DNA of 64,000 nucleotides from Knoxdaviesia capensis. Taxonomy: Eukaryota; Ascomycota; Sordariomycetes; Microascales; Gondwanamycetaceae. Every line of letters starts with the position of its first letter. The stretch's first letter is position 1. Both the position numbers and the translations under genes were made by a program. Of the stretch, positions 36,323-48,568 are shown one piece after another. The notes beneath the pieces are model-generated. The model saw only the letters and a program-made list of their open reading frames with translations. It was not told where the DNA came from and did no database searches. The stretch lies in the NCBI GenBank assembly GCA_001510575.1, contig LNGK01000007.1, positions 2,387,593 to 2,451,592 on the forward strand, in the 5' to 3' direction.

Positions 36323-39300
36323 CTAGTCGTCCATGGGCTTGTCTTCCAGCGTGACGCCGCGCGATGCGCCCTGCTGCTGCTGCTGCAGCTGCGGCGGCGG
36401 GGTGGTGTGGTCGAACGACGACGTGGTGGTGGCCGGCGAGGGCGCCACGGGGAGCCAGCGCGCGCCGGGCGCGCCGCCCGAGAAGCGCGAGCCGGCGCGC
36501 GTGGCCGCCGTGGTGCCGCCGCTGCTGCGCTTGTCCGAGCCGTCGAAGCTGTCGGGCCGCGACGACGACGGCGGCGACGACGCGTAGTAGTCCGGCATCG
36601 GGCCGCCGGACGCCGAGAACTCGAGCGGCGGGCCCAGGTCGATCGTGGCGGTGGCGATCGGCGCCGCGCTGGCGCTCATGGCCGCGCCGCCGGGCACCTC
36701 CAGACTGGAGCGCTTGGCGCCGAGGCTCATGCGGTGCGGGGTCGACGGCGTCACGGGGAAGCGTGTCTCGGCGGTGCTGCGCTCACGGCGGTGGCCGCCG
36801 CCCGGCGTGCTGGCCACGCGCGGGCTGGGCGCCGGGCTGGTGGCGCGGCTGCGGCCGCCGCTGGCCTTTTCCAGGAGCAGCCGGTTGCGCTCCTCCATGT
36901 GGGCCTTGCGGTTGCTCTCGTCGGTGCTGATGGCGCGCGGCCGCAGGCCATTGGACCCGGAGCCGAGCGAGCCCGACGACCGCGTGATCGACGACATGCG
37001 CTTCAGCTCGTTGAAGATGGCGTCCTTGTGGGCGAACAGGTCGCGCACCAGCCGGTAGGCGTGGCGCTCTTCCAGTGTCAGCGACGTCTCGGTGCGCGGC
37101 CGCAGGATGCACGGCGCCAGCGACGTGGCCAGCGCGGACACGTACGTCTCGTCGGCAGATGTCAGGTCGATCAGGCGGGTGAAGTGGTTCATGCAGGCAT
37201 CGAGCGAGGCGATATTTGTTAGGCGCAGCTGCTTGAGCGTCTGTTGCAGCATGACCACGCGGGCTTCCTCGGAGTTGTCGGTGGTTGAGGTGTGGTAAAC
37301 GGTGCGGACAATCTCATATACATGGGACGAGACGAGGGAATCTGTAGAGAGAGAAAAAAACCAGCTTGTTAGCATCAGTGAGAGACAGATGAAAGAATAT
37401 AGGTGGACCACATACCGGGAAGCTCCAGCAGGTACAGCCGCAAAAGGCTGGCCACGACCGGAAGCTCGAAATCAGTAAACGCTTCGGGAGAGATGGCCTT
37501 GCCGTCGTTCACCCGCGCCCGCAGCTTGTGGGTCTGGCTCAGCGGCACATCGGCAAGCCACACATTGCGGCGGGCCTCGTCGCCCTCCAGATCCGGGTAG
37601 TGGTGGTCGAGATAGGTGAGGATGGTGGTGATGATGACCGGCACGCGCTTCTTGTCGGCGCGGGCGCGGGTCTCCAGGTCGATGCCAAAGGTCTGCGAGT
37701 CGACGCGGTTGAAGTAGTTTTCGTAGATGACCACGCGCGGCACAAAGCTGCCGGTGCGGTAGTTCTCCAGCAGGTAGCGCAGGTCGCTGGTGGGCTGCAC
37801 GGTCTCCTGGAACAGCATCATGGTGTCGACGGTCGACTGCAGGCTGGGGATGACGTTGCCGATGGTACCGGAGAAGTCCAGCAGCACGGTCTTGATGGCC
37901 TTGAGGCGGTCCAGCTCGCAGCGCTCGAGGTAGCGCAGGTGCAGCACGATGGCCTCCTCCAGCTCGCAGCGCATGTCGTCGAGCTTGCGCACGCCGGCCT
38001 TGTACTTGTCGTCGGCCTCCCGGGCTTCGCGCTGCAGGCGCTGGGCGGGGGTTTCGTTGGGGTTCGCCGACGAGCCCAGCACGTTCCAGTTGGCCAGGTA
38101 CTCGCTCACGGCGCCGACCACCGGCGACTCGGAGCCCTCGGACGGGTTGCTCTGCATGGAAAAGGCGCGGATCATCGGCTGCTTCTTCTCGGGCACGCCC
38201 GACAGTTGGAAGGCGCGCGGCCGCCACTGGTAGAACATCTTGGAGCTGTTGGCGAAGTTGTTGCCGACGTTGCCGACCAGGCGCAGAAAGCCGTTGGTGA
38301 CCAGGTCCTGGCCGATGCGCTCGGCATAGCTGACGCTGGAGGATCCCATGTGATGTTGCAGGTACTCGACGATGTCCGATCCGGACGAGGTGTTCTGGTA
38401 GGTGCCGAGGATGGCCACCTTGGTCTCGCCCAGCTTGATGGTGGTCAGCATGTGGGCAAGGATCTTCTTGATGTGCTCGGCCGGGTATGTCTCGTCGCCA
38501 ATCTCGAACATCTCCTCTTCCAGGGCCTCGTGGACTTCTTGGTTCTCCGACACCTTGATCTCGGGGATCTTGCCCTTGGGGCTCGACTCGGGATCCTGGA
38601 AGGCCAGCTTGTTCTCCTCCTCGATGTCCTCGACCAGACGGCACTTGTTAAAGTAGTTGCTGCGCAGCTTCTTGACCAGCTCGGCCTGCTGGTCGTGCAC
38701 CTTGATGCGCGCCTGCAGCTCGTCTTGGGAATCTTGGATGCGGGATTCGTGGGCATCGCACCATCGCGTAAACGGGTTCACAACCAGGTCGCGGATGCTC
38801 TGGGCAATCTTCTTGTGGGTTTTCGAAGCATCGTCCATGTTCATGCGAACACCTTCGTAGGCCTAGTTATGCGAGCATGTGTGAGTTAGTATGAGCAACT
38901 GTCGGCAGCTGGCTGCAGGTGACGACAGCAGACGGCAAGCCGAGCCGCCGATCGATGAGGACGATGATGGAAAAGAGTGAAGAGTGTCGCCCACCTTGCG
39001 AGTAGTTGCGCCGTCATCTTTCGCGAATCCGCCGGTGATCTTGTCGGCAGCCACGGAGATTTCCGAGAGTCGTTGGCCGTATATTTCTTCGCTTTCGGCG
39101 CGCATTCGCGCAATGGTCAGGATCTGGCGGTTTTCCATGACTCCTTGTTGAAGCTTTCCGAATAGGATGCCGAGACCTGGGTAAAGGGAGATGGAGGAAG
39201 CTCGCAGTTAGAATCCAGGGCCACTTTGAGTGCGTCGGCGCATCGTGGAAGGGTTCAGCATGCCCATCAGCTCAGCGTACCTGCGGCATAGTCCGAAGAC

Positions 39301-39326
39301 CAGAAAGAATCTGCGAAACCTGGCAT
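36323..39326 (-). CDS. Rho GTPase-activating protein with F-BAR and DEP domains (Rgd2-like)
   Basis: Membrane-binding regulator of Rho/Cdc42-type GTPases in polarity and the cortex. Exons 39326-39281, 39176-38995, 38862-37416 and 37341-36323 (introns 104, 132 and 74 bp) give 897 residues. The product starts MPGFADSFWSSDYAAGLGIL, an F-BAR N-terminus that continues in MENRQILTIARMRAESEEIY. The DEP domain (about 200-295, TYPAEHIKKILAHMLTTIK to SKMFYQWRPRAF) is inserted in the F-BAR region, as in yeast Rgd2. F-BAR helices resume with LQREAREADDKYKAGVRKLD, and a RhoGAP domain follows at about 440-640 (FGIDLETRARADKKRVPVII). Where most RhoGAPs have G-I-F-R this protein reads N-V-W-L (37566-37552), so the arginine finger may be missing. 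The remainder is disordered, Ser/Pro-rich with a Gln run. The stop may be premature (see the extension at 36197-36322). A closer paralogue assignment is not possible here. Confidence 0.92.
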
Positions 39327-41673
39327 GGTGACAGAGAGACGAAAAAAAAAAAAAGAAGCCGAAAAGTGCGTGTAGATCCTCTGCAACTTTAGGGTTGGAG
39401 GCTGTGAAGGGAAGGTGAATACGAGAGAGATCCGGAGTGAGGTTGCGTCAGCGAATCGGCAGAAGCTGTGTGTGCAACGACCGTGACGAATCAAGATCTC
39501 AAAAGACAGTCGCTGAGATGTGCGATGGTTTCACGATGAAGAACGAGATCGGATGAACAAGGTTGAGAAGGGGAGAACGAGAGATCACGGCTCTGGTCGG
39601 CGACGGCGGCAATTCCTTCAACTCGGCGATGATGGTGCTCTGGGATGCGGGAATGGTGGCGTAGGTGGCTAAATGTGGGCCAGCCATGTAAAACTGTCAG
39701 AGCGAGATGAAGATGCGAGTGAGAAACAGGTCTTGATAGGGTCGGTGCAAGACAGCAAGACAAGAAGAGTACTGTATACGCACACCAGCGAAGATAGAGA
39801 GAGTATGGAGAGAGAGAATCAAAGGACAAGAATCGGCGTTGTGCGGTGTGAAGATGATGAAGTTGAGTTCGGTCGACCAGGGGGATCCGACCAGGGCAGG
39901 AAAAGAGAGGGAAAAAAGCTAGCACAAGAAGTTTAGAAAAACAAAAGGCGCGGCTGGATTTGTAGCAAGGGGGACCCCTGGAAAATCGGGGAGGGCGAAG
40001 TGGTCAACTTCAAGGTTAGGAAGAAGAAGCCGTTCAGAGTCGGAGATATACAGACAATATAGAGGAGACTTGACGGTGGACAATGGATTTCAACGAGGGA
40101 AGAGATACTCTAGAGACAAAAAGAATGGGATATAGACACAAAGATAGTGGAGGGCAGAAACTAGATGCAGAGGCAGAGGCCGATGTGAAAGGATCTGCAT
40201 TTGTGGATTAAGGACGAGGCTGCGGCTAGAAGAGATGAGTTTCGGATGCTTAAAAGGGAGGCGAGAGAGACAAATTAAGTCGCCCGGTTAGGGTTGGGTA
40301 GGGTTATCTGCTCTTCATCTCCACCACCCTCTCTCTCCTTCGTCGGGACTCCCTCAGCATACAACTTGGAAGCTGATAGCACAGCTTCTTCAGTAGTAAA
40401 GTCAGTCTATCAAGCTCATCCTTCATGTCTTCAACCGGCGTGAATCCCGCTCCCGGCCGTTTACACCTCAAGCCAAAGTGGCGGAAATACCAGGTCTACG
40501 CCACCACATCCCAGAGCACCACCACAACCCCCTACACGTGCAGAAAGAAACATCTCTGGCGCGGCTCGGCTGGGCTGTTTCTCTCTGCTCTTCACTTCAC
40601 TTCGGTGAGCCTGCAGCCGAAGAACGGGCCACGGCGTTACAGCGGTACTTGGCCACTGCAGGATGCCCGCCGCTCAAACAAACAGAGCCAAGACAGAGAG
40701 ACAACCCTCCCCCCCTCCCCCAAACAATACTCGTGGTTTACTCAGTCGGGGTGCGACTGTGGGCTGTGGTACGCAATCATGACTGGCCCATGATCCCTAA
40801 ATAGCTGACACCTTGTGCAGGGGTCGGTGGGGTTGGCAAGGCAGTCTGGGGGCTTCTGAAGGTCGCATCTGAGAAAGCCTCATTCCGCCCATCTGCGGGA
40901 ATGCATAGCAGCATTACTGTGGTGGATGTCCCCACTCTGGTATACACAGTGTACTGTACTCTGTTGGTGGGACGGATTTCAGGTGCTCGATGGCTACGGG
41001 TGTTGGAAACGTGGGCTTGGGCAGACACACTCCAGACAACCGCCCATCTTCTTCTTCCAAGATACTCACGATGTTGCTTGCGCCTGAGCCAAATAAGCAG
41101 AACCCGCCGAGAATCTTCAGCGGATAGAGGATGATACTGACGGATAGCACGACGTTCATCCCCCCCAAGTCGCGCAAGACCAACCGGCCCACGGCACACA
41201 GCCGCCGCATCCCGCATGAACGGCCGATCTCCCTCCCTCACGCCCCCTATCTCAGAAGTTTCTGATGATCCGCAGCCCGGCAAAAATAACGAAAAGAAAA
41301 GAAAAAGGGACAAAATCGAAACAAACAATCCAGTCGGCCGCCTGCGAAGTTGCCTGCCTGTTCTGTTCAGGGTTTCCGTCGCGTCGGCTTGTTTCCCTCA
41401 AGTCCAAGCACTCTCTCGCGGTCATGTCCCCATTCGGAAACAAGCTGCGGTGGAGACTTTTGTGATTGGACCACGATTTTACTTTCGCTTCTTTTTGTTT
41501 TTGCCATGGGCTCGGAAATAATCGTGGCTCTGTTCTGAAATCTCTCGCTGGTTCATCTGTACCCCTAGTCGCATTCCCGAGCGTCGCTGTGTAACATCTA
41601 ATATAAAAAAAGCCAGAACCAGATGAGCATATTTCCTCCTCTCCTCCCAATCGCACACATACACCACACCAGC
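39327..41673. other. upstream region of the RhoGAP gene and 3' space of the F-box gene
   Basis: The part next to the RhoGAP gene is purine-rich on the plus strand (pyrimidine-rich in the sense of the gene), as in a fungal leader. It includes TTTAGGGTTGG (39388-39398) and the double telobox GGTTAGGGTTGGGTAGGGTTA (40286-40306). A 62-codon minus-strand frame starting at 39687 could be an upstream ORF in the leader. The rest (about 40,400-41,670) shows no gene. Confidence 0.5.
40286..40306 (+). promoter_or_regulatory. double telobox-like motif upstream of the RhoGAP gene
   Basis: GGTTAGGG and GGGTAGGGTTA sit back to back about 960 bases upstream of the RhoGAP start codon. This is the most telomere-like motif in the gene-dense half. 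Binding by a Myb/telobox protein is inference. Confidence 0.45.
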
Positions 41674-44600
41674 CTACTCCGGCACCCTGTCGAGATACGC
41701 CACCCACTCCTCGAAACTCTCCGCCGAGCCCGTATCACCCGGGGCCGGCCCCGCCGTCGCCATCGTCGGCCCGAGGGGCCGGTCATCCGTCCTACACCAG
41801 CCAAACGCCGGGTCCAGCGTTCCCCGCCAGCTGCTCGTCTGCGGGGCGAGCATGTGGTCGGCGGCCACGGAGTACTCCCTGACACACCCCACACAGGCGC
41901 CGGCAGTGCACGTGTGCGTGAACATCGCGCCGAACCAGGACCCGGAGAGCGTGTGCGGCGCGGCGCGCTGGAACTCGGCCGTCCAGAACCCGGTGAACGC
42001 GCCGGCGTGCTCCGGCATGGCGTACACGGTGGCGGCTTCGGCGTTGATGTGCGTGGGGAGGTACCCTGGCGCGAGAATCGCGAGTTTGCGGGAGGGGGAC
42101 GGGGTTGCCCAGGGGGTTTTCCTGTCTTCCGGGCCGACGCCAAGCACGCGGTCTTTGTTTGTTTCGAACTACCAAGCAAGCCGAAGAAGATTAATGCAAT
42201 GCAAAACAAAAGCCAGGAGGTTTAACGGAGAACTCACCATCAACGTCGTCATGACATCGTCCTGCCCCCACTGCGCTGTCCGAAACGGGGGGGCGGGGAT
42301 CGAATCCGCGTCCCACGCCACACACAGCGGGATCTCGCCGTCCAGCAGGGGAACCACGATGCCGCGGTCACTGGCCCGGCCCAGGGTCTTCTGCATGCCC
42401 GATCCATACGAAATAGTGAGGCCCGTGATGCCGGCTGCATCAAACAGCTCCCGGCTGCCGGGTGCCACCCACACTTTCAGACACCGTGGTTGGCCGGCTA
42501 CGGTGTTGTCCAGCGCCCAGAATAGCTTGTTGGTTGTGATGGTCGGCTTGGCGGGCTTCGCGCCGTCCCAGCACACTTCGAAGGTCGGTGGCGCGGTGGT
42601 TTTCGGCGCGCTGAGGCCGTACACTGCGGCGTGTTGGCTTTCGATGCCGAGACGGCACCACACAAGTCCAGTCTAGAGACCGGGTAAGTTTGGTTAGTAT
42701 CAGGCCAAGAATGGACGCATATTAGGAGCCTCGTGTATTGCAACATACCAGTCGTGACATGGGCGTTTCGCTGTACGTCCGCCAAACCGGCTGCTCAACC
42801 TCCACTTGAGTTCGGACGGAGAATTCCCGGCCAAGGGAGGTCCGCAAGGTGATTCCTGCCAGAACTCCAGGCCACACCGCGCGCCACGCAGATGTGTCGG
42901 GCTTCTCGGTATCGTGGGTGGCCGGAATATGATTGTGCTGCGGGAGAATGGAAACCTCGGTGATGGAATCGCCCGCATCAAGCTGGAATACCTCCAAGGT
43001 ATTATCGAGGTGGAACTCGCCCGCTGTTGCGGGAAGTCGGTTATCGTAGTACTCAAGGAACGCCCCGGTGATATACCCTTCCGGGCGAGACCGGCAGACG
43101 GACACCCGCTTCAAATGCGAGAGGGAGACGAGCTGCACGCTGGTTTTATGGCCCATGCACAGGCTATCTGGCAGATCCATCTCGGTGGCTTTATATGCCA
43201 CGATATCCGGGCTGAACTCTTGGGGAGCCCCTGTCAGGGAAGGCTCCAGTCTCTGTAGGACGGGGCCGACGCACTCGAGTCTCTCTTCCAGAGCCTCACG
43301 CAAATCCGAGGTCAAATACCTGTAGAGCCCGTATGGATTCAATTTCTAGGAAAGAGCATGCCGTTGTGAGAGACTGGAAACCCCGCACAAAGAGACAAGA
43401 AACGACTTACCTGGTAATTGTCCTCGGCACTAAACGTGACCCGGACACATACTCCAGATACTACGAGATCCCGGCTCCGGTCCTCGTGGATCTTGATATT
43501 CCGCAGCCTGCGGAGGCAGTCCGCCCGGCGCCGGGCTGCTATCAGGGGAACAACCGTAAGTCTCCGTCCGAAGTTGGTGAACACCTGCAGACCCTGCATG
43601 AAAGATTCGTGCATAAATGCCGACTTCAGGTACACCATCCGTTCTCCCAGGGAGCTGTGGATGTATACCGCTGTCATATACGTGTCTTGATCCTGGGCGA
43701 AAGGCGTATTGTCCGGCTGGTTGGAGAGATACCGGGGCTCCAGGTCGGTGTAGAAGAAGCAAAGGCCGATGATGAACGACTTGCGCATGTACACCACGAA
43801 GTGCGTCAGCTTGGGGAGCCACTCTCCGTTCGGCCCGGCGATGTTGACGTAGTTGATTAGGCTTTGGATTCTGGGATTCTTTTTTTCCAGAGGTTGCGGG
43901 GGGAGACATAAGTGGTTTATAGGTGGGAGTATTTGACCCGTCCACGGGGTGTCCATTGGGAGAGTGAGGCAGTCTTCGGGCGTTAATGAGACTGGAGACG
44001 GCTTGGATATCAGGGTCAATCCAGCCACCGAATATCCCTAGAACAGAAGAGGGTCATGAGTAAAGTTAAATCGACAAAAAGATCAAGAAAGAAAGAGGCA
44101 TTTGCACTCACATGGTAGACAAGGTTCAACCCAGACACAATCGACCCAGGAGGCGGCCGCAGGCGATGCCACTGCACCGCTTTCATCCAGCCCGCAGAAT
44201 CGTCACTGAGGCCAATCCTCGACACCCGGATAGTAGATCCCGTCCAGATATAGAAGGTCAGCCCGCACACAGACACGTTCTCAATGGCGACATCAACAAC
44301 CTGGACGGATTCGCGTTCTGTCAGCACCAGAGCAGCCTCTGGCGAGGCCGGGTCACACGTCTTGAGATCCTGGATCAACGCGGTGCCCCCGGTATCCCGC
44401 ACGAACGTCGCCGTAAGCGCCACGGGATTGCGGGTCGGCATGTTCTCCCAGACGAGCGTCTTCCGACTGACCCAGGTCGGCAGATTCGTGAAGAGCTTCA
44501 TCGAATTGTACCGCAGGTCCCGCGAGTACTGCACGGCCATCGGGAGGTTCCAGATCGGCTTCACGAGCGCCGACGAGACGTGGCCGGCCGGCACATCAAA

Positions 44601-45628
44601 CTCCGGGAACACCAGCCGGAAGTACTTGGGGTACTCGCGGAAGTGGTTTAGCTGCGTGATCGAATCGAGGACCCGCGCGAGGGGCTTGGCCAGCGTCCAG
44701 GTCGCGTACCGCCAGGATAGCGCGCCGGCGCTCTGCAGCTTCAGGATCTCGGACACGCCGTCGTGGCTGTGGACGCCCTGGAACAGCGCTCGCCAGTTGA
44801 AGGCGTCGTAGGGGATCCGGTCCTGAAGCTGGGGTTTGTATAGGAAGCTGCGGTCGAAGGGGATTTGGAACCGCGAGAACCAGAAACTCATCGAGAGGTC
44901 CTCAAACTGAGTCTGCGCCACCCGGCGGGAAGCGAGCCGCAGCGACCCGATGTCCCGGATGGTCAGGTGGTGGAAGACGTTGTCGAGAATCTCCAACGGA
45001 ATTTCATGGAACGCGTCGCCGTTTGAAGCTGGCGAGACAGCTCTGCGCACCGTCACTACCGACGGGGGCCGGTGGGTATTCTCGGCCAGAGACCAGTAGA
45101 TCCGCTCGGTGATCAAGTACGGGCTGGGCGGGATGTGCCACGCGGACTGCGAGTAGAAGAAGCATGCCACCAGGAGATCTGTGGGGGGCAGCCTAGAGCG
45201 GATGCGCAGCACGCGCCAGCACGGCTCGTGGATGCAGATGCGCACATACGACGTCGGGCCGGTCTCGAAGTCCAGGTCCTGGTCGAACAGCCACTTGGGG
45301 ATGTCCCACGGGAAGTTCACGTACTGGTGGTCCGAGCTGCGGAGGAGCTCCGGCGTCTGCGTCATCTCGTCCCTGCCTCGCCATGCTGCGGCCAGTTCGT
45401 GGCGGTTGTGCTCGTCATACGGCGCTGCGGACAGGTACGGCGGGAGCGTGCCCGGGCACACATGCGAGTGGACTCCGGCATACAATTCGCCCAGAGAAAC
45501 TGTTACAGAGAATGTTTAGACGGAGGCTTTTTGGTTGAAGGGATTCGGGACACGGAGAGATACTCACTTTTGACACCGCTGTCGTCGCCTTCTAGAACAT
45601 ACCTCAGACAGACAAGACATCGAGACAT
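41674..45628 (-). CDS. large F-box protein of unknown target
   Basis: Probable substrate receptor of an SCF ubiquitin ligase. Exons 45628-45568, 45499-44112, 44037-43411, 43345-42749, 42672-42238 and 42168-41674 (five introns of 65-76 bp, with GTGAGT, GTAAGT or GTATGT donors and TAG/CAG acceptors) give 1200 residues. The N-terminus reads MSRCLVCLRYVLEGDD, with a CxxC. The F-box lies at about 184-230 (FHEIPLEILDNVFHHLTIRD, then LRLASRRVAQTQFEDL). The following thousand residues form no domain I can name. They include Trp- and Gly-rich beta-type stretches (TGGTALIQDL, VWCRLGIESQHAAVYGL) that resemble the uncharacterised C-terminal regions of other large Pezizomycotina F-box proteins. A Cys cluster near the end (HTCTAGACVGCVREY) may bind metal. 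All exon phases close cleanly, so the model is reliable, while the target is unknown. It is head-to-head with the dipeptidase gene. Confidence 0.88.
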
Positions 45629-46317
45629 GGCTGGCTGAGGCTGATATCAAAACCGAATATTGTGTGAGTCGGAGTGAACGCGGGGATTCTTGATGAAACG
45701 GTCTGGAATGGGAACAAACGGTGAAGGATGTGAGGATGAGATTAGGAGAATCCGTACAGCTTTGAAGTCGACAGTTTTGAACTTGATATCCAGTCTTGCC
45801 CCGGAAAGGGCAATGATGCCTCAGCAGGATGGACATGTAAGCTGGCGGTGACCACACAATGCCAGACCCTAACCCTAAGCCCGAGGATGACCAGGCCTGC
45901 GAATTCGATCAAGAGAGCAGCATCACGCCAACCAAAACGCACACTCAGTAAATCTTCCGCGTTTTTTAAGGTGTATCATAAGAATATGCGCCCTATCCAG
46001 CTACATTCGTAGAGAAAGCTTCCAAGCTGTCGTTGGCTCCGGCGTTGTCTTATCTATCCTATCTAATCCCGCTATCATAAGATCCGCACGTGGTAAGCAC
46101 CCCATCGTCGCCTTAAAACGGTACTAAACTGAAATTCCGCCGTGCCACGCCAGGTGCCAAAGTTGCGCGCATTCGTAAGCTCAGGATCCAAAAGTCCCCT
46201 TCTCCGTCGACGCCGAAACCTAACGTGGATTTGTTCGTTTCTTTGTGATTGCAAGGTGTTTAGGCGAGATCTGTGTATTCGAGAGCATCAGTTTCCATTA
46301 CTACAATATTTCTCACC
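45629..46317. promoter_or_regulatory. divergent promoter F-box/dipeptidase
   Basis: A 0.69-kb region between two start codons facing away from each other. It contains the tandem telomere-type motif ACCCTAACCCTAA (45866-45878), about 240 bases from the F-box start and 440 from the dipeptidase start. No gene lies within it. Confidence 0.55.
45866..45878 (-). promoter_or_regulatory. tandem telobox (CCCTAA x2)
   Basis: Two directly abutting CCCTAA units, an exact match to the fungal telomere repeat, in the shared promoter of the F-box and dipeptidase genes. Confidence 0.5.
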
Positions 46318-47905
46318 ATGGGCCATCCCGAGGAACTCGAGGAAGCCCGGGAGTCGCTACTCCCGACCACCAAGGACGAGGTTGTTGATTTTGCCATCGA
46401 GGAAGAAGATAACGACGAGCCGCACCTTGATAGGCGCCGTCGCGCCACGCGATTCCGCCGGTGCCTGGTGTTCGGGGTCATCTCGCTGCTGCTGGTCTCG
46501 TTGCTGTCGCATCCGCTGCGCGCATGCCTCCACCGGGCGTCGCGGGCCGTGTGCCGCCACCATAAGACGACGATCGAGTCCCGCGTGGCGGCAATCCTAT
46601 CGGCAACGCCGCTTATTGGTGGGTGTGGAGCTTTGTTCATTGCTACAGCTTCTGTCAATTGCTTGATGATGCGTTTGAATGCTTGCTAATACGGACCACG
46701 TGCAGACGGCCACAATGACCTGCCGATCCTCGTCACCTCGGTGTACCGCAACCACATCTACCAGGACAACTTCACGCAGCCGTTTGTGCACGGCGGGTTC
46801 CCGGGCCACGTCGACATCCCGCGGCTGCGCGCCGGCATGAACGGCGGCGCCTTCTGGAGCCTGTTCGTGCCGTGCCCGGCGAACGGCTCGGACTTCTCGA
46901 CCGAGAACTACGCGCAGAGCGTGCAGTTCACGCTGCTGCAGATCGACCTGGTCGACCGCCTCAAGGCCGCGTACCCGGAGCTGTTCTCGCCGAACCTGGA
47001 CAGCGACACGGCCATGGAGGTGTTTGGCAACGGCCAGCTGATCTCGCCGCTGGGCATTGAGGGTCTGCACCAGATTGGTAACTCGGTGGCGAACCTGCGG
47101 CGCTACCACGGCATGGGGGCTCGTTACTCGACCCTGACCCACAACTGCCACAACATCTACGCCGACGCTGCGCTGCTTGAGCACCCTATGCGTGTGGCTG
47201 AGCCGTTCTGGCACGGCCTGAGCCCGGAGGGCCGCCGCCTCATCACCGAGATGAACCGCATCGGCATGATTGTCGACCTCTCCCACGTCAGGTATGCAAC
47301 TTCGCCCTTTTCCGTTCTTGTAATCGTAGCAACCATCTAACTCGCTCTCTCGTAGCGAGGACACCATGCTCGATGTGCTCGGCGCAAAGTCGTGGCCCGG
47401 CAGCCGCGCGCCCGTGATGTTCAGCCACAGCTCGGCCTTCAGCGTGTGCCCGCACCCGCGCAACGTCAAGGACAGCGTGCTGGACCTTGTGAAGACGACC
47501 AACTCGATCGTCATGGTCAACTTCTCGCCCGACTTCATCTCGTGCGTGGCGGCCCCCGACGACGCCGCCGAGCGCGGCGGCATCCCCGCGTACGACCCCG
47601 AGCACGCCACGCTGGAGCGCGTGGTCGAGCACATCATGTACATCGGCGACCGCATCGGCTACGACCACGTGGGCATCGGCTCGGACTTTGACGGCATTGA
47701 ATCGGTGCCGCGCGGGCTGGAGGACGTCGCGAAGTTCCCGGCCCTGGTGGGCGAGTTGTTGCGCCGCGGTGTGAGTGATGTCGATGCGGCGAAGATTGTC
47801 GGCGGGAATATCCTGCGGGTGTGGGCGGATGTCGAGGCTGTGGCCAGTGAGATGCAGGCCGAGGGTGTCCTTCCGATGGAGGATGCGTTCCCGTGGACGT
47901 TTTAA
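46318..47905 (+). CDS. membrane dipeptidase (renal-dipeptidase type, peptidase family M19)
   Basis: Zinc metallopeptidase that hydrolyses dipeptides. Exons 46318-46618, 46706-47291 and 47356-47905 give 478 residues. The N-terminus is cytosolic and acidic with a di-leucine-like ESLLP. One membrane segment follows at about 50-65 (CLVFGVISLLLVSLLSHPL) behind a basic cluster, so it is a type II membrane protein. The zinc ligands of M19 enzymes are present: H103 and D105 in DGHND, E219 in SPLGIEGLHQ, the His of IVDLSHV (about 294), and H320 in FSHSSAFSVC; the substrate-binding Asp is in GIGSDFDGIESVPRGLEDV. Other family blocks are GGAFWSLFVPC and YSTLTHNC. Intron 1 splits the Asp of DGHND and intron 2 the Ser after LSHV. 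The membrane anchor at the N-terminus, rather than a GPI signal, is typical of fungal members. Confidence 0.95.
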
Positions 47906-48568
47906 GGTCTCTGGAGAGAGATGAAGTGATTTCGCTCCTTTCAGTCACATGGTGCCGTTTCCGATGGTTTCTATTTGATTCAAATTGCTCTACATATGGA
48001 GTATAATATTATATAGAAAGGTAAAGAGCTTTTTTGCATGCTAAATGCCAACATGTCGTCCCTGAGCTGTAGCCATAGATATGCGTTGAGGATATCCGGG
48101 CTTCGAGGACTACACAGATGATTGGAAAAAAGCAAAGCCGACACAAACTTTGGAGAGCCAGACCCGAAAATGTCAAGCCCAAGGGGGAAATGTAAAGGAG
48201 CACCAACAGCCCACGCCGTGGAGAGTCGAAGAGGTGGTTCACATGACAGCACTGGGTGCATGATCATATGCTCCGGTTCCTCAACCAACCACCGGGCCGT
48301 TATACGGAACTCATGAAGAACACAACATAATCGCGCCATCTAAGTTATACACACACGCGCCTGGGAAAAAAAGGGGGAAGGTAGGTCTGCGACTTCCGAG
48401 TATTCTACATGTTGTTTGTTGTTACATTATCGTATCATAAACGCCAACAGTCTCGCCAATTGAGGGGGTTTGAGAGTCCACCACGCGAGACAAACGCAAA
48501 GAGAGAGGGAAAGGAAAAAGGTGTCGCTGAAACCGAAAGCCATGCAACCGAAAGCAAAGCGCCGGCAA
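47906..48568. other. convergent intergenic region
   Basis: 3' space between the dipeptidase and uS13m genes. No gene or recognised element. Confidence 0.6.

Noticed and set aside
36095..38889. Long plus-strand frames (375 and 453 codons) opposite the RhoGAP gene
   Set aside because: Shadows of G/C-biased third positions; the minus strand carries F-BAR, DEP and RhoGAP domains with proper introns.
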